From DATMNR01 sp963702765 (lineage in GTDB: Bacteria; Chloroflexota; Ktedonobacteria; Ktedonobacterales; Ktedonobacteraceae): a stretch of 64,000 nt of DNA. Below are positions 55,743 through 64,000 of this stretch, in pieces (the stretch's first letter is position 1; each line of letters opens with the position of its first letter). The stretch covers positions 1 through 64,000 of the forward strand of contig CAVPEB010000014.1 of the NCBI GenBank assembly GCA_963702765.1, in the 5' to 3' direction. The translations under genes were made by a program, and so were the position numbers. The notes beneath the pieces are model-generated. The model ran no database searches. It was not told the origin of the DNA and saw only the letters and a program-made list of their open reading frames with translations.

Positions 55743-57548
55743 ATGAAAATAGTACGTCGTATTGCATGGGTGACGGTCGGATTTACTTATTTTCTGATTG
55801 CGCTCGGAGGCACAGTGCGTGTCTCTGACTCCGGCTTGAGCTGCCCTGACTGGCCGTTATGCCACGGTGATATTTTTGTCGCGCTTGATTATCATGTGCT
55901 GCTGGAGCAATTTCATCGCTATACAGCTTCCATTGTCAGCATCCTCATTATTTCATTAGCGATTAGCGCCCTTATCTGGGCACGTAAAGAACGGCAGGTC
56001 TTGATACCTGCTCTACTAGCACCGTGCTTCCTGGTCGTTCAAATTGTGCTTGGTGGCCTCACCGTGTTATGGAAACTACCACCTACAATCATCGCAGCAC
56101 ATCTTGGGACAGCGCTGGCAATTTTTGCAATGGTGATTACTGTTGCTGTAATGTCAGGGAAGGCAAAACCAAGTAAAGAACATCCAGCTAAGACTCGTAA
56201 ATTTGTACGCCTAGCCATGACCAATGCAATACTGGTCTACGGATTGATGCTAAGCGGTTCCTACGTGGTAGGAAGTGGAGCAACCCTGGCCTGTCCAGGT
56301 TGGCCACTCTGTGGAACCGCTCCTGCATGGGCTGTACAGTATCACCTGTCAGACATCAATACTTTTCATCGCCTCGTAGCTACGTTTGTGGGACTCGTAC
56401 TCATCTGGACATTGATTTCAGCCTGGCGCAGGCGAATCGTTGCGCCAAGCCAGGCATGGGTTGCGCTTGCAGCGGGGATACTTTTCGTAGCACAGGCTAC
56501 TGTTGGAGGCCTGGTGGTACTCCTGGAGAGGCCTGACTTTATCGCGGGCTTGCACCTCGCCCTTGCTACAGCAGTATGGGGCAGCCTGGTACTGTTGGCC
56601 GTACTTGCAGCACGTCAATTGAGAGCGGCTCCTCAAGGAGCAGAGTTAGAAGAACTGGTAGAAGAGAAGAAACCAGCAGGACCGATTCAACAAACAATTT
56701 CCAGCTATGTTGATCTTATGAAACCGCATGTGACGATTCTCCTGCTGGGTACAACCGTAGCCGCAATGGCGATCGCTCACCAAGGATTACCACCACTTGG
56801 CCTTGTACTGGCAACTTTACTGGGCGGCGCCATGGCAGCGGGTAGTGCGAATTGCATTAACTGCTATATTGATCGGGATATAGACCAGATCATGGGACGC
56901 ACTCAGCGCAGGTCTTTGCCATCTGGTAGAGTGCAACCTACTCAGGCGCTGGTTTTTGGCATTGTGTTAGGAATCGGATCATTTATAGTCCTGATGGCCT
57001 TTGTCAACCTTCTTAGCGCCCTGCTGGCCTGTTCCGCCATTCTATTCTACATTTTCGTGTACACGATGTGGCTCAAACGCTCATCAGCGCAAAATATCGT
57101 AATTGGCGGTGCTGCTGGAGCCGTTCCTGTACTGGTTGGCTGGGCCGCGGTAACAAATTCACTGACACTGCCAGCGATCTGGCTTTTTGCAATCATCTTT
57201 TACTGGACGCCTCCACATTTCTGGGCTCTTTCGTTGTTGATTCAGAAAGATTACGAGAAAGCCAGTATACCAATGTTGCCAGTGGTAATGGGCGAACGAG
57301 AGACACGCAAGCAAATATTGCTCTATTCATTATTACTATTGGCCGTAACCATGATTCTCTTCGCAATGCATGCCATGGGTTACTTCTACCTGCTTGTTGC
57401 TCTTGTACTCGGTGGGATACTGATTTACATGGCGATACGTCTCATGCGCGACCAAACGAAAAAGTGGGCACGCACTCTTTTCTGGTATTCTAACTGTTAC
57501 CTTGCCTTGATTTTTGCGGCAATGGTAATCGACAGAGTAGTGCATTAA
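55743..57548 (+). CDS. ctaAB: Fused heme A synthase and protoheme IX farnesyltransferase (CtaA-CtaB)
   Basis: One 601-residue polypeptide. Residues 1-295 are CtaA/COX15: eight TM helices, the paired heme-ligand histidines (EQFHRYTAS, IIAAHLGTAL, NTFHRLVAT, AGLHLALAT), and the cysteine pairs SCPDWPLCHG and ACPGWPLCG. A charged linker (295-315) leads to residues 315-601, a CtaB/COX10 UbiA-type prenyltransferase with NCYIDRDIDQIM (NxxxDxxxD, about 373) and YTMWLKRSSAQN. The protein should convert heme B to heme O and on to heme A in one chain. Fusions of this kind are known in Chloroflexi. CCTCCTATG gives only a modest ribosome-binding site. The SCO1 gene follows 70 nt later. Confidence 0.95.
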   Translation: MKIVRRIAWVTVGFTYFLIALGGTVRVSDSGLSCPDWPLCHGDIFVALDYHVLLEQFHRYTASIVSILIISLAISALIWARKERQVLIPALLAPCFLVVQIVLGGLTVLWKLPPTIIAAHLGTALAIFAMVITVAVMSGKAKPSKEHPAKTRKFVRLAMTNAILVYGLMLSGSYVVGSGATLACPGWPLCGTAPAWAVQYHLSDINTFHRLVATFVGLVLIWTLISAWRRRIVAPSQAWVALAAGILFVAQATVGGLVVLLERPDFIAGLHLALATAVWGSLVLLAVLAARQLRAAPQGAELEELVEEKKPAGPIQQTISSYVDLMKPHVTILLLGTTVAAMAIAHQGLPPLGLVLATLLGGAMAAGSANCINCYIDRDIDQIMGRTQRRSLPSGRVQPTQALVFGIVLGIGSFIVLMAFVNLLSALLACSAILFYIFVYTMWLKRSSAQNIVIGGAAGAVPVLVGWAAVTNSLTLPAIWLFAIIFYWTPPHFWALSLLIQKDYEKASIPMLPVVMGERETRKQILLYSLLLLAVTMILFAMHAMGYFYLLVALVLGGILIYMAIRLMRDQTKKWARTLFWYSNCYLALIFAAMVIDRVVH

Positions 57549-57618
57549 TCCAAAACACATAGCTCATCACGAAGACGCTCATATAGAGTCAAGAGTGGGA
57601 TAACATAAAGGACAGTCA

Positions 57619-58260
57619 ATGACTATGAGCTGGCGCTTAGCCTCGCGTTTATCAGTTATAAGCCTCGCGTTCCTTGTTGTACTGGTTGTAGCGCTCTTCA
57701 GTTTGCACAATGGTGCAGGCGGAGCTGCTACTTCTAATGCCTCTTCTAGCTCAACCAACCTACAAGGTACTAATCTAGGCAGCACCCCTGCTCCTGATTT
57801 TCTTCTAAAAGACCAGTTTGGTAATGCAATATCGCTATCACAATTCAAAGGGAAGCCGGTTGTCCTGACTTTCCTTTATACACATTGCCCTGATGTATGC
57901 CCTTTGACTGCGGAAAAAATACATACCACCATGCAAAGTCTGGGTAGTAATGCACAGCACATTGCAGTTATTGCCGTGAGTATGGATCCTAAAGGCGATA
58001 CTGCCACTACCGCGCAAAATTTCGCCAGCGTACATAAACTGGGAGATTACTTCTATTATCTGATTGGCACCCACAACCAATTGGCACCAGTATGGGCATC
58101 ATATAGCGTTGATGCGCAAGCGGCCACCAGTAGTGGAGTTGTCAACCACTCTTCTGCTATCTATGTCATCGATAAGCAAGGCAATGAGCGAGCCTTGCTT
58201 GATAATGTCTTCACCCCAGGCCAGTTAGCTTCAGATTTGAAGATTCTATTAGGGGAATAG
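57619..58260 (+). CDS. SCO1/SenC-family copper chaperone
   Basis: A 213-residue protein with an N-terminal membrane anchor (LSVISLAFLVVLVVALFSL), a short polar linker, and a thioredoxin-fold domain with the copper site THCPDVCPLTAEK (about 88-100) and the partner His in VVNHSSAIYVID (about 177). SCO proteins deliver copper to the CuA site of cytochrome oxidase from the outer face of the membrane. AAAGGACAG lies before ATG 57619, with an alternative ATG two codons later. It sits directly after the CtaA-CtaB fusion, so it belongs to the same assembly operon. Confidence 0.94.
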   Translation: MTMSWRLASRLSVISLAFLVVLVVALFSLHNGAGGAATSNASSSSTNLQGTNLGSTPAPDFLLKDQFGNAISLSQFKGKPVVLTFLYTHCPDVCPLTAEKIHTTMQSLGSNAQHIAVIAVSMDPKGDTATTAQNFASVHKLGDYFYYLIGTHNQLAPVWASYSVDAQAATSSGVVNHSSAIYVIDKQGNERALLDNVFTPGQLASDLKILLGE

Positions 58261-58392
58261 CGATGGCTGGCATCCACTAGAGGGTGCCGCTATCCAAGCC
58301 TGACACCAGCTGGCACCTATCCATCTCGCCAACGCTCCTGCTCAGCTACCCTACGGGTCAGGCGAGATGAAAGGAGAAGGGGTGTAATTACA

Positions 58393-58797
58393 TTAATCGT
58401 TCTCGTCCTCATCTTCGTCGACTTCAAGCAGGTATACTACCGCCTCTTCCGAGGTTTGCGCGATGCTCATTTTGACGATTAAGTCTCGCATCTGAGCCGA
58501 ATCATCGAGAGAAGAGGTCTGTTTCTTTGCCAGGCGCACCACATTGGGGAAACGCAGGCGCACGATTTTCACGAGTGTCTGGCGCAGCTCTAGCAGCATT
58601 TCTGTGTGGGCCTGGTGGACTCCTTGCATGAATGCCATCTGAAATCGTTGTGGAAGTTCCTCTTCATGTCCTTCCAAAGCAGCTTTTTGAAAAGCCCACG
58701 TCTCCTTCATTACGTCTCGGAGCATGTGATGATGTCTCTTTCTTAGCCAGTTTTTAACTGGTATGTCATAAATGCTTCTATTGATATTATAGAACAA
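58393..58797 (-). CDS. Probable C-terminal remnant of a Rpn/DUF4351-like protein
   Basis: A 134-residue helical protein: ETWAFQKAALEGHEEELPQRFQ, then EMLLELRQTLVKIVRLRFPNVVRLAKKQ, with a very acidic end (DEDEDEND). It looks like the tail region of recombination-promoting-nuclease-like proteins common in large Chloroflexi genomes, which carry a helical Gly/Gln tail after a PD-(D/E)XK domain. No nuclease domain precedes it here, so it may be a remnant or a small independent protein. The start is uncertain; internal Met codons (MLRDVMKE) are alternatives. Assignment rests on pattern memory only. Confidence 0.5.
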   Translation of the reverse strand: MFYNINRSIYDIPVKNWLRKRHHHMLRDVMKETWAFQKAALEGHEEELPQRFQMAFMQGVHQAHTEMLLELRQTLVKIVRLRFPNVVRLAKKQTSSLDDSAQMRDLIVKMSIAQTSEEAVVYLLEVDEDEDEND

Positions 58798-58985
58798 AAG
58801 TTCTTTCTATGCATTCTTTGAGAGGAGATGTTTTGTGGAAGTTTATCCGGAAACATTGTGATGGAAAAATTCGTTCAACTGCTTGCAAGAGAAGATCATT
58901 CCTGTTATTCTTATAGTAGGATAGCTGTCGCAACTCAACAGTGTCCAGGTAGATCATAATCACTTTCGATAGAAAGCGAGCACTT

Positions 58986-59819
58986 ATGGATACTTCTCTT
59001 CAAAACACAAGTCTCACCGAAGACGAAATGACTACACCTGCGCGAGCAGTCGAGGATGCAGTACATGCTGAGGGCGAAGAAGCCCATATTCACCTCCCCA
59101 ATGGTAGTCTCTGGCCAGTTATTTTGGGCATATCCATTCTCGTGACAATGGCTAGTTTTGTGTTCATTAACACTGTTTACTGGGTAACTATCATTGGCGC
59201 TGTTTTTGTATTTATTAGCATCATGGGTTGGGCATTGGAAGATCCAATGGCTACTCACGGAGAGCATGCCAAACCTGGAGAATATTCTGCAACATTTGAG
59301 GAAGCTGCGTCTTCAGGTAAGCCGACACCTCTGGCAGCAAAAATTCTCCGTGAGGCAGAAGATGTGGTAGACAGAACGGTTACTGTTGACACAACGGCGT
59401 GGAGCGCGCATCCCGTAAAGGTATTTGTTGAGCGCGAAGGTGTTGTGCTTTCGTTATACGGCAAAGTTGAATTAGAGGAGCAAAAGCAGGAAGTCGAAGC
59501 TGCCCTGCGTAAGATGCCGGGTGTACTCGATGTCATGAACTTCCTGGTTGCCGAAGATGAGCTTCTGAACGCTGTCAATGCTCACATCGAAAGCTTGAAA
59601 GCAGCAGGTAAACTCGATGGAGCGAAAAATATCTCAGTGCTGGTTGAAAACTATATTGTTAGCCTGTACGGTGAGGTCCCAGACCCCAAGATGAAGTACA
59701 TGCTGGAGAACGAGATTAGCGGCATTCCAGGAGCGCGTGTCGTAATCAACCATATTGGCCTGGATAAGGACATTCCAGGAAATATGGGGAGAACAACCAA
59801 CAGAATTGCCCGTATTTAA
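58986..59819 (+). CDS. COX4-like membrane domain fused to two BON domains
   Basis: A 277-residue protein. After a polar start, HIHLPNGSLWPVILGISILV begins a two-TM hairpin ending GWALEDPMATHGEH, which resembles the small cytochrome oxidase subunit IV of actinobacterial and Chloroflexi aa3 oxidases. Two BON domains follow (VFVEREGVVLSLYGKVELEEQ...VLDVMNFLV and ISVLVENYIVSLYGEVPDPKM...ARVVINHIGL). BON domains bind phospholipids or peptidoglycan. The neighbourhood of CtaG, CtaA-CtaB and SCO1 supports a respiratory link. The N-terminal match is from pattern memory, the BON match is firmer. A terminator shared with ftsZ follows. Confidence 0.75.
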   Translation: MDTSLQNTSLTEDEMTTPARAVEDAVHAEGEEAHIHLPNGSLWPVILGISILVTMASFVFINTVYWVTIIGAVFVFISIMGWALEDPMATHGEHAKPGEYSATFEEAASSGKPTPLAAKILREAEDVVDRTVTVDTTAWSAHPVKVFVEREGVVLSLYGKVELEEQKQEVEAALRKMPGVLDVMNFLVAEDELLNAVNAHIESLKAAGKLDGAKNISVLVENYIVSLYGEVPDPKMKYMLENEISGIPGARVVINHIGLDKDIPGNMGRTTNRIARI

Positions 59820-59830
59820 ACGTTAATAGA

Positions 59831-59881
59831 GACAAAAAAGGTTCAGCCTGGTAATCTACCTCCGGGCTGAACCTTTTTTGT
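59831..59881. terminator. Bidirectional terminator between the BON gene and ftsZ
   Basis: ACAAAAAAGGTTCAGCC (59833-59849) pairs with GGCTGAACCTTTTTTGT (about 59866-59882), a 17-bp stem with an A-run on one side and a T-run on the other, between two convergent gene ends. Confidence 0.88.
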
Positions 59882-59887
59882 CTCGCG

Positions 59888-61366
59888 TTAGCGCTTGCGT
59901 AGAAATGCTGGAATATCGATTACATCTCCCGGAGGAGCGTTTCGACTACCTCTTGGCAGATCCAACGCTTTCGGGTCCATGCGCCTGATTGGGCGCTGAG
60001 GACGAGAATCAGACGCTGGACGCTGTGAAGGCTGCGCTTCTGGCTCTGGGACAGGAAGCCGTGCATGTTCAATCACAGGCTCGAGCACATCGCCAAATTC
60101 GTTGTCCATGTCGAAATCTTCCTCAAGCACATCAACATGACCGACATTCACAGGTCGTCGCATATGTTCCTGCATCACTGGAACTGGGGTAGGCTGCATA
60201 GATCGTCCTGCAGTCGGTTGTAAAGGCCCTGTCGGATGCTTCGCAATATTCATGGGTGGCGTTAATGGTGACGGGTTATATCCGTTCGATACGCTTTGCT
60301 GTGGCTGGCGCATCGAACCATTGCCATTGTTGGACGAAGAAGCCACCTGGTAGAACATATTGCGGTTGTATTCCACACGGCCCTGCGGTGATGTTGACAG
60401 ATGCGTCCGTCCTCCATCAAACCCTGTCGCAATGACCGTAATCTTGACCTTCCCATCAAATGCAGGATCCTGTACAGCACCAAAGATAATATTCGCTTCA
60501 GGATGTGCTGCTTTGCTAATGATATCGGCCGCCTCATTCACTTCGTAGAGAGTTAGATCAAGACCACCAGTAATATTGAACAAGACCCCACGAGCACCGT
60601 TGATATCGATATCGAGTAAGGGGCTGGCAATCGCAATGCGCGCAGCATCTACTGCACGCGATTCGCCACTAGCCTCTCCAATTGCCATCAACGCAGAACC
60701 CGCCGCAGACATGATTGTTTTCACGTCAGCAAAGTCCAGATTGATAAGCCCTGGCACCGTGATTAAATCACTGATGCCCTGGATACCCTGCCGCAAGACA
60801 TCATCTGCCAGTCGAAAAGCTTCTTTCAACGGCATTTTCTTGTCAGCCACTTGCAGGAGTCGATCATTCGGCACTGTAATCAGTGTATCAACATGCTGCT
60901 TGAGATTAGCGATACCCTCTTCGGCCGCAGCACGACGCTTATTACCCTCGAATGCAAATGGTTTTGTCACAACACCAACAGTCAATGCGCCTAACTCGCG
61001 CGCAATTTGCGCCACGATCGGACTTGCACCTGTACCAGTCCCACCTCCCATACCGGCCGTGATAAAAACCATATCGGAGCCTTTCAGCGCCTCGTACAAA
61101 TCCTCAGTATTTTCCTCCGCAGCCTTTGCCCCAACACTTGGGTTACCACCGGCTCCAAGGCCCCGTGTGAGCTTGTCACCGATGCGAATTCGATGTGGCG
61201 TATCGGCCAGCAGCAGGGCCTGGGCATCGGTATTGACGGCAATAAACTCGATACCCATCATATTGGCCTGAATCATGCGGTTGACTGCATTACTGCCTCC
61301 TCCTCCTACACCGATAACACGGATTTGGGCAAAGCCCTCAACTTGATGATTTCCCATTGGTAACAT
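59888..61366 (-). CDS. ftsZ: Cell division protein FtsZ
   Basis: A 492-residue FtsZ. The GTP-binding domain (VIGVGGGGSNAVNRMI, tubulin signature GGGTGTG at 107-113, and NDRLLQV), the T7 loop NLDFADVKTIM and the C-terminal polymerisation domain are complete. A long disordered Pro/Gln linker of about 150 residues precedes a terminal conserved peptide (VIDIPAFLRKR) that binds FtsA and similar anchors. FtsZ is the GTP-dependent ring protein of division. ATG 61366 with AAAGGGGG 7 nt upstream is preferred to the upstream in-frame start at 61411. Last gene of a murB-ftsQ-ftsA-ftsZ run, 109 nt after ftsA. Confidence 0.97.
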   Translation of the reverse strand: MLPMGNHQVEGFAQIRVIGVGGGGSNAVNRMIQANMMGIEFIAVNTDAQALLLADTPHRIRIGDKLTRGLGAGGNPSVGAKAAEENTEDLYEALKGSDMVFITAGMGGGTGTGASPIVAQIARELGALTVGVVTKPFAFEGNKRRAAAEEGIANLKQHVDTLITVPNDRLLQVADKKMPLKEAFRLADDVLRQGIQGISDLITVPGLINLDFADVKTIMSAAGSALMAIGEASGESRAVDAARIAIASPLLDIDINGARGVLFNITGGLDLTLYEVNEAADIISKAAHPEANIIFGAVQDPAFDGKVKITVIATGFDGGRTHLSTSPQGRVEYNRNMFYQVASSSNNGNGSMRQPQQSVSNGYNPSPLTPPMNIAKHPTGPLQPTAGRSMQPTPVPVMQEHMRRPVNVGHVDVLEEDFDMDNEFGDVLEPVIEHARLPVPEPEAQPSQRPASDSRPQRPIRRMDPKALDLPRGSRNAPPGDVIDIPAFLRKR

Positions 61367-61475
61367 TTTGGCCCCCTTTCGTATTTGTTGTTCGAGCGCA
61401 AACTTCTGCACTCAACAAACAAACAGGCGATGGCAATCCTGGCGGGGACAATTTTCATATCCCCTACAATCAATA

Positions 61476-62711
61476 CTATGGAACAAAGGCGCGGAACCAG
61501 CGTCCTAAACGAGATATCACATCTCCTGTCCCTAACTCCTCCAACTCATCCTCATCCGCAAGAAACGAGGTATGACGTAATCCCCAAAGCAACAGACCAA
61601 CCGAAGTGGCATAAGCCGGACGACTTATCGAGTCGGCAAGCCCGTGCAGGCCAAGTGGCGAACCTAAACGCGCAGGCAAATCGAGAATCTGACCCGCGGC
61701 ATCCAGGATGCCCGGCAACTCAGCGCCACCTCCAGTGAGTACCAGACCGGCTGGCAATAGTCCGTCAAAACCAGATTTCTTGATCTCCTCGTGTACCATT
61801 TCAAACAATTCTTCCACTCGCGCTTGAATAATTTCGGCAAGCAGTTTCCGAGGTACAAGATCATTGCAATCCGGCATATAATGCGACAGGTCAATCATAT
61901 CGTCGTCGGGAATAGTTGAAGGGTCACAATGACCATAGGTCACTTTGAGTTCCTCAGCTACACCGAATGGCAGACGCAAACCGATAGCAATATCGCTGGT
62001 AATCAGGTTCCCCCCGACAGGTAATACTACAGTATGCCAGATTGCCCCATCAGTAAAGACAGCTACATCAGTGGTGCCACCACCGATGTCAACAAGCGCT
62101 ACTCCAAGATCTGTCTCACCTTCAGCCAGTACTGCTTCACTGGAAGCCAATGGCTCAAGAACCAGGTCTTCGATCTCAACACGCGCTTTATGAACACACT
62201 TAATTAAATTATGAATAGATGACACGGCACCTGTAATGATGTGTGTCTCTACCTCCAACCGAAAACCGGACATGCCTATGGGATTTTTGATGCCTTCTTG
62301 ACCATCAACGACATAACCGCGCGGGATCACGTGAATAACCTCACGATTCGCAGGAATCGCAATAGCACGAGCAACCTCAATAGCACGGCTGATGTCATTC
62401 TGAATAATATCTCGATGGCTTGGAGAGATGGCTACAAATCCTTTACTATTTTCAGAATCGATGTGGCTACCAGCAATCCCGACATAGGCGGTAGTTATAT
62501 CCTTTCCTGAAAGGCGTTCTGCACGATCTAGCGCCGCTGCAATGGAAGTGACTGTTTCCTCGATGTTCACCACCACCCCGCGACGCAAACCCTGTGAAGG
62601 GCAGGTGCCAACGCCAACAATATTTAGCTTCCCATCGCGATCCAATTCGCCAACAAGAACGCAAATTTTTGTTGTTCCGACGTCGATACCGACTATCACC
62701 CGCTCTTGCAC
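61476..62711 (-). CDS. ftsA: Cell division protein FtsA
   Basis: A 411-residue actin-fold protein with the phosphate-1 motif IVGIDVGTTKICVLVGE, the SHIDSENSKG and EVIHVIPRGYVVDGQEGIKNP segments of the 1C domain, phosphate-2 ALVDIGGGTTDVAVF and the adenosine motif VLTGGGAELPGI. The C-terminal amphipathic helix ISRLGRWFRAFV is the membrane-targeting sequence. FtsA tethers FtsZ to the membrane. The GTG at 62711 (VQERVIVG) is chosen because AAGGGAG lies 8 nt upstream and homology begins there; the frame is open to 62744. Confidence 0.96.
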   Translation of the reverse strand: MQERVIVGIDVGTTKICVLVGELDRDGKLNIVGVGTCPSQGLRRGVVVNIEETVTSIAAALDRAERLSGKDITTAYVGIAGSHIDSENSKGFVAISPSHRDIIQNDISRAIEVARAIAIPANREVIHVIPRGYVVDGQEGIKNPIGMSGFRLEVETHIITGAVSSIHNLIKCVHKARVEIEDLVLEPLASSEAVLAEGETDLGVALVDIGGGTTDVAVFTDGAIWHTVVLPVGGNLITSDIAIGLRLPFGVAEELKVTYGHCDPSTIPDDDMIDLSHYMPDCNDLVPRKLLAEIIQARVEELFEMVHEEIKKSGFDGLLPAGLVLTGGGAELPGILDAAGQILDLPARLGSPLGLHGLADSISRPAYATSVGLLLWGLRHTSFLADEDELEELGTGDVISRLGRWFRAFVP

Positions 62712-62792
62712 GATACACGCTCCCTTGGGGGGTTGTACGGGCATCGATTGTGATGCCCTCGCACTACGAACTATGTCACTACTATCAACTGA

Positions 62793-63806
62793 CTACGATT
62801 TCAATGTATATACAGGACGTAAGCCAAAGCGCAGGTCAATTGTTGCCAGATTGAGTTGTTTCTGCTGTGCCAGATGCAGGATCTGTTGGAGTTCGATCAA
62901 TCGATTATCCAATGGATTAGTACCATCAGCACTGCCCAGATACGCTAACCAGCCTTTTGAACTTACGACGATGAATGACCCATGCCCCCCTTGACTAGGT
63001 ATTACACCATAGCGCAGCGTAAATGGAGGCACTCCAGACATATGCTGAAGTCCTGTATTAAGCTGCATCGCAAATGCTATATCGGCTGCATTCAACAAGG
63101 TTCCAGGATGTATCTGCTGCGCTACGCCTTTGCTCACATCCATGACTATCACCAGACGATCTGCGCCTGAAGTATCACTAGCAGGCGCAATAACTACTCC
63201 TTTGTTATCAACACTGAACGTTCCGTGCTGAGTCTTCCAGAGTATTACAGGCGTCCTCTCCACCACATCGATAACCACCAGGTTTGGCAACTGCTTTGAA
63301 ATGTTTACCGAGTCTACCATTGGTAGAGCCTCAATCCGTGTCGTTAGATCGCCTGCATCTAATAGAAAAATGTTCTGCCCCTGGATACCCATTTCCTGGA
63401 TATCGCTCACCAACCTGGTGTTCTGTGTACCCATAATATCAATCTGATAAATCTGGAAGTTACTACTGCTCAGTGCAAAACATACCCCGACAATACCTAT
63501 CGCGAACAGCACAACCATTGTCAACATTCTTCGCCAGAAGCCTAGACTTCTCGCTTTCTGCCGACCACTGCGCACGGGTATATTGGCAGAATGAAGTTGT
63601 CGCGGCATTGGACGAACGATGCGAACCTGGCCTTCAGATGCTGGCACTCCTGTCTGAGCAAGCGTACGCTTCATCATCCTACTCCTTGTTCGAGGTTCCA
63701 CATTTACATTCCGCTTATGCGCATGCCGATCAGCCCAGCGCTTTGGCTGCGCGATTTCCCCCGGTATACTGACAACCCTTCTGCGAGTTTTCGTTTTTTG
63801 CTCCAT
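62793..63806 (-). CDS. ftsQ: Cell division protein FtsQ/DivIB
   Basis: A 337-residue bitopic protein. The first 95 residues are polar and very basic (KRTLAQTGVPASEGQVRIVR). One TM helix (MLTMVVLFAIGIVGVCFALS) is followed by a POTRA domain (QIYQIDIMGTQNTRLVSDIQ, then LPMVDSVNISKQLPNLVVID) and the beta domain, ending DLRFGLRPVYTLKS. FtsQ links early and late divisome proteins in the periplasm-like space. The ATG is 2 nt beyond the stop of murB (TAATCATG), so they are coupled. The cytoplasmic head is longer than average for FtsQ. Confidence 0.93.
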   Translation of the reverse strand: MEQKTKTRRRVVSIPGEIAQPKRWADRHAHKRNVNVEPRTRSRMMKRTLAQTGVPASEGQVRIVRPMPRQLHSANIPVRSGRQKARSLGFWRRMLTMVVLFAIGIVGVCFALSSSNFQIYQIDIMGTQNTRLVSDIQEMGIQGQNIFLLDAGDLTTRIEALPMVDSVNISKQLPNLVVIDVVERTPVILWKTQHGTFSVDNKGVVIAPASDTSGADRLVIVMDVSKGVAQQIHPGTLLNAADIAFAMQLNTGLQHMSGVPPFTLRYGVIPSQGGHGSFIVVSSKGWLAYLGSADGTNPLDNRLIELQQILHLAQQKQLNLATIDLRFGLRPVYTLKS

Positions 63807-63808
63807 GA

Positions 63809-64000
63809 TTACTTCCCCCAGTCTCCTCGCAACTCGACCTCCAACTCCAAATCTACCCCAAACTGGTCGTGTACGCTGTTGCGAGCTTCAACTATCAAAG
63901 CTATGACGTCGGCTGCACTGGCTCCGCCTAAGTTGATAAAAAAGTTAGCATGGCGTTGTGAAATCTGTGCCTTACCGTGTGTTCTGCCCTTCAAGCCTGC
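63809..64000 (-). CDS. murB: UDP-N-acetylenolpyruvoylglucosamine reductase (MurB), C-terminal end, partial
   Basis: The last 63 codons of murB, cut by the right edge of the window. The readable part, AGLKGRTHGKAQISQRHANFFINLGGASA, matches the conserved C-terminal MurB motif (the IS-x-x-HANF stretch supplies residues near the active-site Ser). MurB reduces UDP-GlcNAc-enolpyruvate to UDP-MurNAc with NADPH and FAD. It heads the division cluster here, immediately before ftsQ. The rest lies beyond 64000. Confidence 0.92.
   Translation of the reverse strand, partial: AGLKGRTHGKAQISQRHANFFINLGGASAADVIALIVEARNSVHDQFGVDLELEVELRGDWGK

Noticed and set aside
60576..61271. A 231-codon open frame opposite ftsZ
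   Set aside because: Antisense shadow of a strongly conserved gene; composition follows the ftsZ codons.
1..64000. tRNA or rRNA genes
   Set aside because: I looked for T-arm-like GGTTCGAAT motifs with matching stems and for rRNA landmarks and found none convincing; a dedicated search could still find one.

Overview
The window looks like a chromosomal segment of a Ktedonobacteria-type Chloroflexota (inference from gene content, not from a marker-gene search). Pointers are a fused heme A synthase/heme O synthase, a CtaG-type oxidase assembly factor, a murB-ftsQ-ftsA-ftsZ cluster, a RicT/PSP1 protein, an LLM-class flavin oxidoreductase, a very long YD-repeat (RHS) gene, and intergenic space filled with several families of short structured repeats.

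Layout. 0-10.3 kb is an accessory region: a frameshifted HTH regulator, a frameshifted LLM oxidoreductase, a frameshifted MarR-GNAT gene with a palindromic operator/promoter, and a perfectly phased 3,578-bp tandem duplication of a VOC-protein gene plus a convergent FtsX-type permease gene (both permease copies broken at different places). 10.7-15.8 kb carries an aldolase, a membrane-anchored pseudokinase, a decayed IscB with its omega-RNA, a membrane protein and a UBP-type zinc finger. 15.9-28.8 kb holds an ABC ATPase/MFS pair, HxlR, HIT and hydrolase genes, an orphan DNA methyltransferase, an SPFH protein, RicT/PSP1, an ANTAR regulator with a premature stop, a GlcG-like gene, a lipoate ligase-like gene and tgt. 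29.3-40.9 kb has a zinc-ribbon gene, two tandem Rel proteins (one bifunctional by motif, one with a destroyed hydrolase site), the primary-type sigma factor, DedA, dut, a small J-domain gene, a WD40 propeller, mogA and a CpXC gene. 41-46.7 kb is one huge decayed RHS gene on the minus strand. 47-52.4 kb has a four-TM protein and a nurA-rad50 pair. 52.5-59.8 kb is a respiratory-assembly neighbourhood (CtaG, CtaA-CtaB fusion, SCO1, a COX4-like/BON fusion). 59.9-64 kb is the division cluster, running off the right edge in murB.

The most striking observation is inside the RHS pseudogene: from 45,309 to 45,766 the plus strand has no cytosine at all (458 nt), and only 11 cytosines occur in the 846 nt up to 46,154, with abrupt edges. 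In the rest of the gene the coding-strand changes that can be judged from the repeat consensus are mostly at G (Asp to Tyr, Trp to stop, Glu to stop, Gly to Ser/Val). A second striking item is a covarying three-hairpin intergenic element found at four places. A caution applies throughout: about a dozen genes, including conserved housekeeping types (RicT/PSP1, Rad50), carry single-nucleotide indels, so part of the decay may be sequencing error; the raw reads would decide.
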